A DNA stretch of 5,991 nt, from the NCBI GenBank assembly GCA_903858085.1, contig CAIOHJ010000210.1, forward strand, positions 1 through 5,991, in the 5' to 3' direction. Shown here in pieces: positions 1-5,863 of the stretch. The position numbers and the translations under genes were made by a program. Below the pieces are notes generated by a model. That model was not told the DNA's origin, searched no databases, and saw nothing but the letters and a program-made list of their open reading frames with translations. Position 1 is the first letter of the stretch; every line of letters starts with the position of its first letter. Origin of the DNA: an uncultured Chloroflexota bacterium (GTDB taxonomy: Bacteria; Chloroflexota; Anaerolineae; Caldilineales; Caldilineaceae).

Positions 1-375
1 CAGGCTGCTCTGCATATCAAAAATGCCCGGCCCATAGGCCCTGCCCCCCTCCACACGGAAGGGATGGGTCGCCAAAGAGCCCACAGGCCAGACAGTGTCG
101 TAGTGGCAAAGAACCAGCGCCGGCGGCTGGGTGTCGTTGCCGTGCACAAAGCGAGCCAACAGATGGTTGCCCTGCTCCGGCTGGGGAATCAGCTCGACCG
201 CTGCGCCAGCAGCCTCCAGGCGCCCCGCCAGCAGGCTGGCAAAGGCGTCGAGCCGCCCCTTGTCGTGGCTGGGGGTCTCCTGGGTGACCAACAAGCCGAT
301 CGCAGCAAGCAGCTCGTCACAGCGCTGCTCGAAATGGCTGAGCAAGCGGGCCCCCAACGCTGCACCAGGGGTCAC
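1..375 (-). CDS. M20 metallopeptidase, carboxypeptidase G2-like, N-terminal part
   Basis: The first 125 codons of a gene that leaves the window at position 1. M20 enzymes are two-metal (usually zinc) hydrolases acting on amide bonds; carboxypeptidase G2 releases C-terminal glutamate from folates. Seen here: TQETPSHDKGR (31-41), the usual entry motif; HYDTV (91-95), with the metal-binding His and the following Asp; and PFRVEGGRAYGPGIFDMQ (105-122), ending in the bridging Asp at 120. The 29-residue spacing from H91 to D120 equals that of H112 to D141 in carboxypeptidase G2. The Lys normally after D-x is Gln here (DMQ). The GTG start at 373-375 overlaps the lipA stop as GTGA, with a weak AGG six bases upstream; no ATG precedes the motifs. 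There is no signal peptide, so it is probably cytoplasmic. Substrate is unknown. Confidence 0.88.
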   Translation of the reverse strand, partial: MTPGAALGARLLSHFEQRCDELLAAIGLLVTQETPSHDKGRLDAFASLLAGRLEAAGAAVELIPQPEQGNHLLARFVHGNDTQPPALVLCHYDTVWPVGSLATHPFRVEGGRAYGPGIFDMQSSL

Positions 376-1343
376 AGCAAACCTGTGGACGCTGCCCGCT
401 GGGCTGCTGGAAAACGCGGGCTGAGGTGGGCCTGTCCATCGGCATGGTAGCTGGAACGCACCAGCGGGCCACTCTCCATCCACTTGAAACCGCGCGCCTC
501 CCCTTCTTCCTTGAGCCGTGCAAACTCGTCCGGCGTATAGTAACGCACGATCGGCAGATGAAAACGGCTGGGCTGCAGATACTGGCCGATCGTCATGATG
601 TCCACCTCATGGGCCCGCAGGTCATCCATGACCTGCAAAATCTCCTCCCAGCTCTCTCCCAGCCCGACCATGATCCCTGACTTGGTCAGCGCCTCGCTGT
701 CCATCTGCCGGGCACGTTGGAGCAGTTCCAGCGTGCGCAGATACCGGGCCTGCGGGCGCACGGTGCGGTAGAGGCGGGGGACCGTCTCCGTGTTGTGGTT
801 GAGAATCTCGGGCTGTGCGTCCATGACCACCTGGAGCGCCGGCCAGTCCCCCTTGAAATCCGGGATCAGCACCTCAACCGTACAGCCGGGCACCAGCTGG
901 CGAATCCAGAACAAGCTCTCGGCAAAGACCCACGCCCCGCCGTCGGACTGTTCGTCGCGGTTGACGCTGGTCAACACAGCATGGCTGAGCCCCATCGCAC
1001 GGATCGACTCGGCGACACGGCGCGGCTCATCCGGGTCCAGCATCCCCGGACGGCCAGTCTTGATCTTGCAAAACCCACAGGAACGGGTGCAGGTATCCCC
1101 CATGAGCAAAAAGGTGGCTGTGCCGCGGCCCCAACATTCGCCAATATTGGGGCACATCGCCTCTTCACAGACCGTGTGCAGGCGCTGGCCACGAAAGAGT
1201 GCGGTCAGTTCGCGATATTTGGGGCTGTCGGCGGCACGCACGCGCAGCCACTCGGGTCGACGCCCGCGCGTCAGCCCCTGTTCAGAAACCGGCGGGGCTG
1301 GATCCAAGGTGATTGAGCCAAATTCATTTTGTGTGGTTGTCAT
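372..1343 (-). CDS. lipA: Lipoyl synthase
   Basis: Radical SAM enzyme of 323 residues that inserts two sulfurs into protein-bound octanoyl groups to make the lipoyl cofactor of pyruvate and 2-oxoglutarate dehydrogenases and the glycine cleavage system; cytoplasmic. All signature residues are present: the auxiliary cluster C-x4-C-x5-C (C59, C64, C70), the radical SAM C-x3-C-x2-C (C85, C89, C92), and the C-terminal RSSY (296-299) whose serine ligates the auxiliary cluster. Other conserved stretches: TSVNRDEQSDGGA, VLIPDFKG, LNHNTETVPRLY, GIMVGLGE, TIGQYLQPS, SGPLVRSSYHA. Length is normal for the family. ATG at 1343 is chosen for its perfect Shine-Dalgarno sequence; the ATG at 1391 (ATGA overlapping the ligase stop) would add 16 non-conserved residues. 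No lipB or lipoate-dependent enzyme gene is visible here. The TGA stop overlaps the next start. Confidence 0.97.
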   Translation of the reverse strand: MTTTQNEFGSITLDPAPPVSEQGLTRGRRPEWLRVRAADSPKYRELTALFRGQRLHTVCEEAMCPNIGECWGRGTATFLLMGDTCTRSCGFCKIKTGRPGMLDPDEPRRVAESIRAMGLSHAVLTSVNRDEQSDGGAWVFAESLFWIRQLVPGCTVEVLIPDFKGDWPALQVVMDAQPEILNHNTETVPRLYRTVRPQARYLRTLELLQRARQMDSEALTKSGIMVGLGESWEEILQVMDDLRAHEVDIMTIGQYLQPSRFHLPIVRYYTPDEFARLKEEGEARGFKWMESGPLVRSSYHADGQAHLSPRFPAAQRAASTGLL

Positions 1344-1348
1344 CGTCC

Positions 1349-1355
1349 CCTCCTT
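1349..1355 (-). promoter_or_regulatory. Shine-Dalgarno sequence of lipA
   Basis: On the coding strand this reads AAGGAGG, a full 7-base match to the anti-Shine-Dalgarno complement, followed by a 5-base spacer (GGACG) and ATG at 1343. It decides the lipA start over two in-frame upstream ATGs at 1379 and 1391. Confidence 0.85.
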
Positions 1356-1387
1356 CGATGCGGACAACGTGATGTCCATCTGTCTCG

Positions 1388-2881
1388 TCATTTCCTGCCC
1401 ACAGCCGGGCTGGCCGCCAGGGTCACCGCAGTGGCCATCCCCACGTAAAGCCAAAACAGGACGGCCATGTGCGGGTAGGTCAGGTTGAACCAGTAGTGGT
1501 CGAATATCCCGCTGACCAGGGCACCGACCACAGCCCCCGTGTAGCCGAGCAGCAGCGCCTCCATGCGATCGTCCAGCGTACGCTGCCAGGCACGCTTCAC
1601 CAGAACAAAAAAAACAGCCAGCACCGCCACAAAGATCGCCAGCCCCACCCCTCCCATCGTTTCGGCGATGATCAGGTAAAGCATGCTGACCCCCAGATAG
1701 AGATCGAGGTCGGGCGTGCCTGTAAAACCAACCCCAAAGAAAGGATAACGTCCGATCAAAATCAACGCATCCTTGTACTCGCCAAAACGCATCTGGGTCG
1801 CCAGGTCCTGGCCGGCAAATCCTTCCAGCAGCCGGGCCACGTACTCCTGGGTCACCGGCAGCAGCAGCAAACAGAGCAGGCCAGCCACCCCCAACGGGAT
1901 CAGCCGGCGGTACTTGAGGAGCGCCAGCAACACCAGCGAAGAGGCCAGCCCCAGCAGCGCCGATCGGCTGTAGGTCAGATAGAGGGCCAGCACCGCAGTC
2001 AGCCACATCCCCAGCGTCAGCCAGCGCGGCAACAGCGGGCGGCTGGAGACCAGCTGGGGCAACAGCAGCGCAGCCACCAAGATCATCATCCCCCCCAACA
2101 CATTGGGGTCAACCGCAGTTCCGATCGCCCGCAAGGTGCCGTTGGGGTCATCCTCAATAAAACGCAGCGCACCCGCTCCCCCCGGATAGTCAAAGCGCGC
2201 CAGCTGGTCCAGAATCCAGACCGTTCTCTCCTGGGGCAGCAGATAAAACAGAACCGCCACCGCAGCCGCCCCCCAGCCAGCCAGCAGCACCCAGCGCGAA
2301 ACCCAGAAGGCCTCTGCTTCGCTGCGCACCGTGTTGACCACCACAAAAAACAGCGCAACCCCGATCAAGATCTCCAAAAAACGACGCAACAAAAAGGCAT
2401 TGGCCGGGCTATGGGAGAGCCCCAGGACAAAACTGAACAGCGCCATCAACAAAAAAAGCAGCACCGGCAGGCCGAGCGGGGAGCCCACAAAGTCCTCCTG
2501 CCAGCCGACAATCCACTTGAACAGCCAGACAAAAAAAAGCGCAGCCAGCGCCAGATCCAGAAACGTGGGCTTGAACCCGATCGAAAAAGGCAGGGTGGCA
2601 AACGGAAGCAGAAAGAGCACGCCACACAGCGCCACAAAGCCCCAGTGCGTATCATTGAGAATCAAAGCCAGGCCAATGATCGCCGCCGCAGCCACCAACG
2701 CCACCACCGGGCCCGCAATCCCAATCCCCAGCGTGCTCAGCAGCGTACCGGCCAACAACAGCAGCCCCAATGCACCCGAACGCACCAGCGGCTGTGGCGC
2801 AAACAGATGCTCCTGGGCCCTGAGATAGCCCTCCTGCAGCCATCCCCCCTGCCTGCTCCGCGCTCTGCTCACGCTCTCCAT
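1388..2881 (-). CDS. O-antigen ligase / Wzy_C-family polytopic membrane protein
   Basis: A 497-residue inner-membrane protein with about 12-14 hydrophobic segments, starting near residue 37 after a polar N-terminus. Family signs (Wzy_C region, about 290-425): TYSRSALLGL (303-312) at a membrane segment, and the extracytoplasmic loop with RFGEYKDALILIGRYPFFGVGF (365-386), where an Arg, an Ala-Leu and P-x-x-G-V-G are typical. AVDPNVLGGMM (256-266) recalls the N-P-N-x-x-A/G motif before a membrane segment. His-rich surroundings occur near the C-terminus (H462, H471). Members join or polymerise undecaprenyl-linked glycans on the outer membrane face; whether this one is a ligase, a polymerase or a protein glycosylating enzyme cannot be told. 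The ATG at 2881 lies 2 bases after the LysM stop with only a weak ribosome site, so translational coupling is likely. Several T-runs on the coding strand encode Phe-rich helices. TGA is at 1388-1390. Confidence 0.85.
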   Translation of the reverse strand: MESVSRARSRQGGWLQEGYLRAQEHLFAPQPLVRSGALGLLLLAGTLLSTLGIGIAGPVVALVAAAAIIGLALILNDTHWGFVALCGVLFLLPFATLPFSIGFKPTFLDLALAALFFVWLFKWIVGWQEDFVGSPLGLPVLLFLLMALFSFVLGLSHSPANAFLLRRFLEILIGVALFFVVVNTVRSEAEAFWVSRWVLLAGWGAAAVAVLFYLLPQERTVWILDQLARFDYPGGAGALRFIEDDPNGTLRAIGTAVDPNVLGGMMILVAALLLPQLVSSRPLLPRWLTLGMWLTAVLALYLTYSRSALLGLASSLVLLALLKYRRLIPLGVAGLLCLLLLPVTQEYVARLLEGFAGQDLATQMRFGEYKDALILIGRYPFFGVGFTGTPDLDLYLGVSMLYLIIAETMGGVGLAIFVAVLAVFFVLVKRAWQRTLDDRMEALLLGYTGAVVGALVSGIFDHYWFNLTYPHMAVLFWLYVGMATAVTLAASPAVGRK

Positions 2882-2883
2882 CG

Positions 2884-5799
2884 TTACTCGCGCTCGACAG
2901 CCGGGACAAAACAGATCTCTTCTGGCGCCAGAGCCGGGTGGTTGTAGCCAAAATGGTCGGTGATCTGCCAGGTCAGGGTCTCTCGATCAAACAACGGCTG
3001 CAGCGCAGCACAGGCCAGCTCGGCGTCGCCTTCTTCGTCGTACGCCTTCAGCCAGCCCGCCGCTGCCCTGCTGTAAGCACTCCCCGGCTGGCTCTGCTCC
3101 AGCTCAGCCAGCACAGCCGCAGCCCCTTCCTCCTGCCCATCCAAAACCAGCGACTGCACCAGACGGAAACGGGCCAGCCCCTGCAGCAACGTCCTCTCTT
3201 CCGAGGCGGGAATCCCATAGATCGAACAGGCCTCTGCGGTCGGGGCGAGAGCAGCCTGGTAAAGTTCAATCGCCGGTGCATAGCCGGTGACGCTTGCAGC
3301 CTGCAAGGCAACATCGGCCTCCACAAGCCGCAACCCCAGACAGCCAGCATTCTCGTTCCCACGATCATAGGTCCACTGGATCCGCTGGAAAGGCCCCCCG
3401 TCCACGCTCTGCCAGATCTCGCTGTGTTCGATCGGAAGCCCTCCCTCAGGAGTCCCGCTCACCCCGCCGGTCAACAGCAGCTGCTGTCCCTGACCTGGGC
3501 CAGACACAGCAGCCACAAATTCTGCGCTGCCCTCCACGATGGCTGCCCCCGGTTCGATGGCCGGCCGATAGACCTTGCCGTCCCAGCCAACTATCTGGAT
3601 CTCCTGCACACAGAAGGTGGAGCAGCCGGTCACACTCCAGGCCAGCTCGACACGCGAATCTCCGTTCAGGTCGTCGACCGCCAGAAGCCTGGGCTCCCCA
3701 TAGATCTCCGGCGAATAGACCAGCGTGTAGCTGCCCTCTGCCGCAGCATGATAGAGGAGCACAGCCCCCTGCGCTCCTCCCGGCCCATAGCCCAGGTCGC
3801 TGACGATCGTGGGCAGAAACAAGGCATCCTCGCGGCCGTCCCCGTTGAAATCGGCAAGCCGCATCCCGCCGCGCTCGTCGGTCATCCCATCACACAGCCG
3901 TAGCCAGGTCTCGACAATCAGCGAGTCCCCCTCTGCCAGCGACAGCACAGCAGGCAGCGCCGCCGCATAGCCGTCGAGCGTAGCCGGGCAGTCAGGCAAT
4001 TCGCCGGCCTGTCCGGGGACGGACGGTGCCGGAAGCAGGGCTGTGGTCGCCGTCAACGTCAACAACGGGGTCAGTTCGCTGCGCACAGCCACCGGCTCAC
4101 CGCCCACAGCGCCCTCCTCGACGGCAGCTTCTGGCAGGTCGAGCAGAGGGCACAGGTCGGCCGCTGTCACGCTTGGATTGGCATAGCCGTAGTCAGAAAG
4201 CGCCTCAAAGGTGAGCGGATTGGCCTCCGCATAGGCAGTGGCGGCAGCACAGGCGCTCTCCGCAGCCCCACTCGCAGAAAACGCTGACCACCATGCCTCT
4301 GCCAGCCCGAGATAGAGTGAATCGGCAAATGCCTCCTTCAGCTGGTCGACAGTGGCAGCAGCCTGGTCAGCGTCTCCAGAATAGGCGTGGACCAGTGCCA
4401 AACGAAACAGGCTGAAACTGCGCAGCTCGACCAGCTCGTTGTCCCGCTGGCCACAGGGGCGCAGCGTGCGGCTGACCACAGCCTGGCTGTACAGCTCGCG
4501 CGCCAGTTCCAATCCAGCCTCAGAGGACTGCAACAGGGCTGCGTTGGCATCCAACACCTTGAAATAAAGACAGTCGCTGGCAGCATAGACCGTCTCCAGC
4601 AGGCTGTAGGGCGCGCCGTCGAGGCTGCCCCAGAGCTCTGTGCGTGCGCGTTGGGGACCAGCGCTGCTGCCGCCATATTCGCCGCCCTGCAAAACAATCT
4701 CACGCCCCTGCCCGACAGCGCTGCTCTCGTCTAGCTTGACCTCAGCGTAGGCCATCACCATCGAGCTTTGACTCCAGTCAACCCACTTCTCCCCATCCCA
4801 GCTGCGCACCAGAACAGTGTCAAAACAGCTGTTGGCGCCACAGGTCGTATCCACCCAAAGCAGATCAGGCTGTTGGTCCAGGTTGATATCGCTGGCCGCC
4901 AGGATCGTCACCTGGCCGGCAGGGCGTGCCTGATAACTCAATTCGGCCTGTTCGCCGACGCTCATCACCACCAGCAGCTCGCTCTCGGCGGGCACAGCCT
5001 CCTCGCTGTCGACCCGCAGCACCAGCGCCCAATCCGGGCTGCCGTCTCCGTTCCAGTCGCCGCTGCGCGTATTTTCTTCGTCCAGCACAGCGCAGCCACG
5101 CAGCAGGGCCAGCATCGCCGCCAGCCCGTCTGGCTTCGTCAACCCCTCCTCGACCCGGCCAGGATAGTCGATCCAGAGCTCGGGGCAGTTCGCCGTCGGT
5201 TCGGCAGACGGCTCTTCGGCAGACGGCTCTTCGGCAGACGGTTCTTCGGCAGGGGCCGGGGTTTCCGCCGCCGCAGGGGATGCTGGGCTGGAGGCTGGGG
5301 GATTGGCCGCTGGAACGATCAAAATTTCATCTCGGTAGAGCACCAGACCAGCCCGCACCGCTTGCGGATTGGCAGCCCGCAGCAGATCGGCGCTGACCCC
5401 CAATTTTTGAGCGACGCTGTTCCAGGACTCGCCCGCTTGCACCTGGTAGGTCTGAACAGCAGCTTCTTCCTGGCTTGCAGCTGCTTCCGGCAGTGCAGTC
5501 GGCGGCAGTGCGGTCGGCCCTGGCAGAACAAGTGTTTCGCCGACGATCAACCAGCCGCTCTCGCGTACAGCCCCCGGGTTGGCGGCCTGCAGCGCCTCAA
5601 TCGAAATCCCGGTGCGCGCCGACAGGTTGGTCCACGAATCGCCCGGACGGACCCCATAGGAGGTGCCAGGGGTCTGCGCGACAACAGGGGCTGCGAAAGG
5701 CCACAAAAGCAGGCTGGCCATCGCCAGCCACAAAATCCTGGCCCACTGAACACTGCGGCGGCGGGCTGCCCGCTGCGCTTGCGGATTGGGTTGAATCAT
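2884..5799 (-). CDS. Secreted double-LysM protein with two copies of an eight-cysteine module
   Basis: A 971-residue protein of unknown function, probably cell-wall associated. Order: signal peptide (1-41), LysM 1 (about 47-93), LysM 2 (about 117-163), Pro/Ala/Glu linker (164-204), module A (205-552), linker (553-603), module B (604-966). LysM domains bind N-acetylglucosamine-containing glycans such as peptidoglycan. The modules carry Asp/Asn-rich loops like those of FG-GAP or dockerin-type calcium sites (248-256, 304-312, 650-658, 710-718), then an alpha-helical TPR-like portion (about 412-545 and 822-955). All sixteen cysteines lie in the modules, eight in each at matching positions, which suggests disulphides outside the cytoplasm. 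I see no catalytic motif. The ATG at 5799 is the only start after an in-frame upstream stop and precedes a good signal peptide, though its ribosome site is poor. TAA at 2884-2886 lies 2 bases before the next gene. A role in anchoring or sensing at the wall is inference. Confidence 0.9.
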   Translation of the reverse strand: MIQPNPQAQRAARRRSVQWARILWLAMASLLLWPFAAPVVAQTPGTSYGVRPGDSWTNLSARTGISIEALQAANPGAVRESGWLIVGETLVLPGPTALPPTALPEAAASQEEAAVQTYQVQAGESWNSVAQKLGVSADLLRAANPQAVRAGLVLYRDEILIVPAANPPASSPASPAAAETPAPAEEPSAEEPSAEEPSAEPTANCPELWIDYPGRVEEGLTKPDGLAAMLALLRGCAVLDEENTRSGDWNGDGSPDWALVLRVDSEEAVPAESELLVVMSVGEQAELSYQARPAGQVTILAASDINLDQQPDLLWVDTTCGANSCFDTVLVRSWDGEKWVDWSQSSMVMAYAEVKLDESSAVGQGREIVLQGGEYGGSSAGPQRARTELWGSLDGAPYSLLETVYAASDCLYFKVLDANAALLQSSEAGLELARELYSQAVVSRTLRPCGQRDNELVELRSFSLFRLALVHAYSGDADQAAATVDQLKEAFADSLYLGLAEAWWSAFSASGAAESACAAATAYAEANPLTFEALSDYGYANPSVTAADLCPLLDLPEAAVEEGAVGGEPVAVRSELTPLLTLTATTALLPAPSVPGQAGELPDCPATLDGYAAALPAVLSLAEGDSLIVETWLRLCDGMTDERGGMRLADFNGDGREDALFLPTIVSDLGYGPGGAQGAVLLYHAAAEGSYTLVYSPEIYGEPRLLAVDDLNGDSRVELAWSVTGCSTFCVQEIQIVGWDGKVYRPAIEPGAAIVEGSAEFVAAVSGPGQGQQLLLTGGVSGTPEGGLPIEHSEIWQSVDGGPFQRIQWTYDRGNENAGCLGLRLVEADVALQAASVTGYAPAIELYQAALAPTAEACSIYGIPASEERTLLQGLARFRLVQSLVLDGQEEGAAAVLAELEQSQPGSAYSRAAAGWLKAYDEEGDAELACAALQPLFDRETLTWQITDHFGYNHPALAPEEICFVPAVERE
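2902..3990 (-). other. Module B: second copy of the eight-cysteine module
   Basis: Residues 604-966 of the LysM protein. Cysteines: 604, 636, 726, 730, 820, 858, 930, 963, each with a partner in module A in the same order and similar spacing. Asp-rich loops: DFNGDGRED (650-658) and DLNGDSRVE (710-718). Shared landmarks: GWDGKVY (738-744), IWQSVDGGPF (795-804), AIELYQAAL (843-851), ARFRLVQSLVLDG (876-888), and FGYNHP (950-955) before the last Cys. Sequence identity between copies looks low outside these points, so the duplication is old. The protein ends five residues after the module. Confidence 0.75.
4144..5187 (-). other. Module A: eight-cysteine module with calcium-type loops and TPR-like helices
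   Basis: Residues 205-552 of the LysM protein. Cysteines: 205, 236, 320, 325, 410, 449, 517, 550. Asp-rich loops: DWNGDGSPD (248-256), a full D-x-N-x-D-G-x-x-D motif, and DINLDQQPD (304-312), a weaker version. Further landmarks shared with module B: a WDG turn after the Cys pair (WDGEKW, 334-339), LWGSLDGAPY (389-398), ARELYSQAV (433-441), helices around FRLALVHAYSGD (465-476), and the closing YGYANP (537-542) before the last Cys. The first half looks like a beta-rich FG-GAP or integrin-like repeat and the second half like TPR-type helices. I do not recognise the whole as a named domain. Confidence 0.75.
5200..5252. repeat. 15-bp tandem repeat, about 3.5 copies, encoding EEPSA units
   Basis: The unit ttcggcagacggctc occurs exactly at 5200-5214 and 5215-5229, with one change at 5230-5244, and a partial copy of 8 bases at 5245-5252. 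As 15 is a multiple of three, the repeat keeps frame and gives the acidic linker (EEPSA)n around residues 184-201, between LysM 2 and module A. The near-identity of the copies suggests recent expansion and likely length variation between strains. Confidence 0.9.
5311..5451 (-). other. LysM domain 2
   Basis: Residues about 117-163: YQVQAGESWNSVAQKLGVS, then RAANPQAVR and a closing EILIVP strand. It shares with LysM 1 the G-[DE]-S-W start and an identical AANP-x-AVR core, so the two probably arose by duplication. A short linker containing a doubled PTALP motif separates them. Confidence 0.85.
5489..5518. repeat. Two tandem 15-bp copies encoding PTALP in the inter-LysM linker
   Basis: The unit ggcagtgcagtcggc (5489-5503) is followed directly by ggcagtgcggtcggc (5504-5518), with one difference. 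In the LysM protein this encodes PTALPPTALP at residues 95-104. It is short and in frame, typical of linkers that grow by slippage. Confidence 0.7.
5521..5661 (-). other. LysM domain 1
   Basis: Residues about 47-93. The hallmarks are Y-x-V-R-P-G-D-S-W near the start, a helix segment SARTGIS, the AANP turn, and a closing VGETLVLP strand, matching the LysM plan (V-x-x-G-D-T-L ... N ... G-x-x-L-x-[IV]-P). The usual Leu after GDT is a Trp here (GDSW), as in LysM 2. Predicted to bind GlcNAc-containing glycan. Confidence 0.85.
5677..5799 (-). other. Signal peptide of the LysM protein
   Basis: Residues 1-41 have a basic N-region (R10 to R21, including three consecutive Arg at 13-15), a hydrophobic core rich in Leu, Ala and Trp (about 22-36), and a small-residue end APVVA followed by QTPG. 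This suggests Sec export with signal peptidase I cleavage near residue 41. No lipobox cysteine is present (the first Cys is residue 205), so it is not a lipoprotein. An uncleaved membrane anchor remains possible. Confidence 0.75.
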
Positions 5800-5863
5800 C
5801 CTGGTTTCTGCTTTCTTGACGATGCATCATCCTGCCGACAGCACGCTTCCCCGCCGGCCACGC
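5800..5863. other. 64-bp spacer between the DUF3048-type gene and the LysM gene
   Basis: This short intergenic gap has no convincing -35/-10 pair, no strong hairpin followed by T's, and no good Shine-Dalgarno sequence at normal distance from the ATG at 5799; the only purine-rich stretch close by, CCAGG, abuts the start codon. It holds an 8-bp perfect palindrome GATGCATC at 5821-5828, extending to 14 bp with one mismatched pair (5818-5831). The lack of a terminator fits read-through from the upstream gene. Confidence 0.5.

Noticed and set aside
717..1488. Plus-strand open frames opposite lipA
   Set aside because: No family resemblance, and lipA on the other strand carries every signature motif.
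1605..1620. Run of eight A's (T's on the coding strand) in the ligase gene as a phase-variation tract
   Set aside because: It encodes Phe residues of a membrane helix and the frame is intact. Similar but unequal runs occur along the gene because of Phe-rich helices, so there is no specific sign of slippage control.
1344..2006. In-frame N-terminal extension of lipA reaching far into the ligase gene
   Set aside because: The frame happens to be open, but its translation is a shadow of the ligase. LipA has normal length from the ATG at 1343, with a perfect ribosome site.
1469..2947. Long plus-strand open frame (492 codons) opposite the ligase gene
   Set aside because: Its translation is extremely rich in Gln, Arg and His with no domain, the antisense image of Leu/Ala/Val-rich membrane helices. 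The minus-strand protein has clear family motifs.
5597..5830. Small minus-strand frame starting in the spacer
   Set aside because: It overlaps the signal peptide and LysM 1 coding region in another frame and has no ribosome site or similarity.
5832..5860. Possible terminator hairpin after the DUF3048-type gene
   Set aside because: Only short GCCG/CGGC pairing with a long loop and no run of T's on the coding strand, too weak to call.
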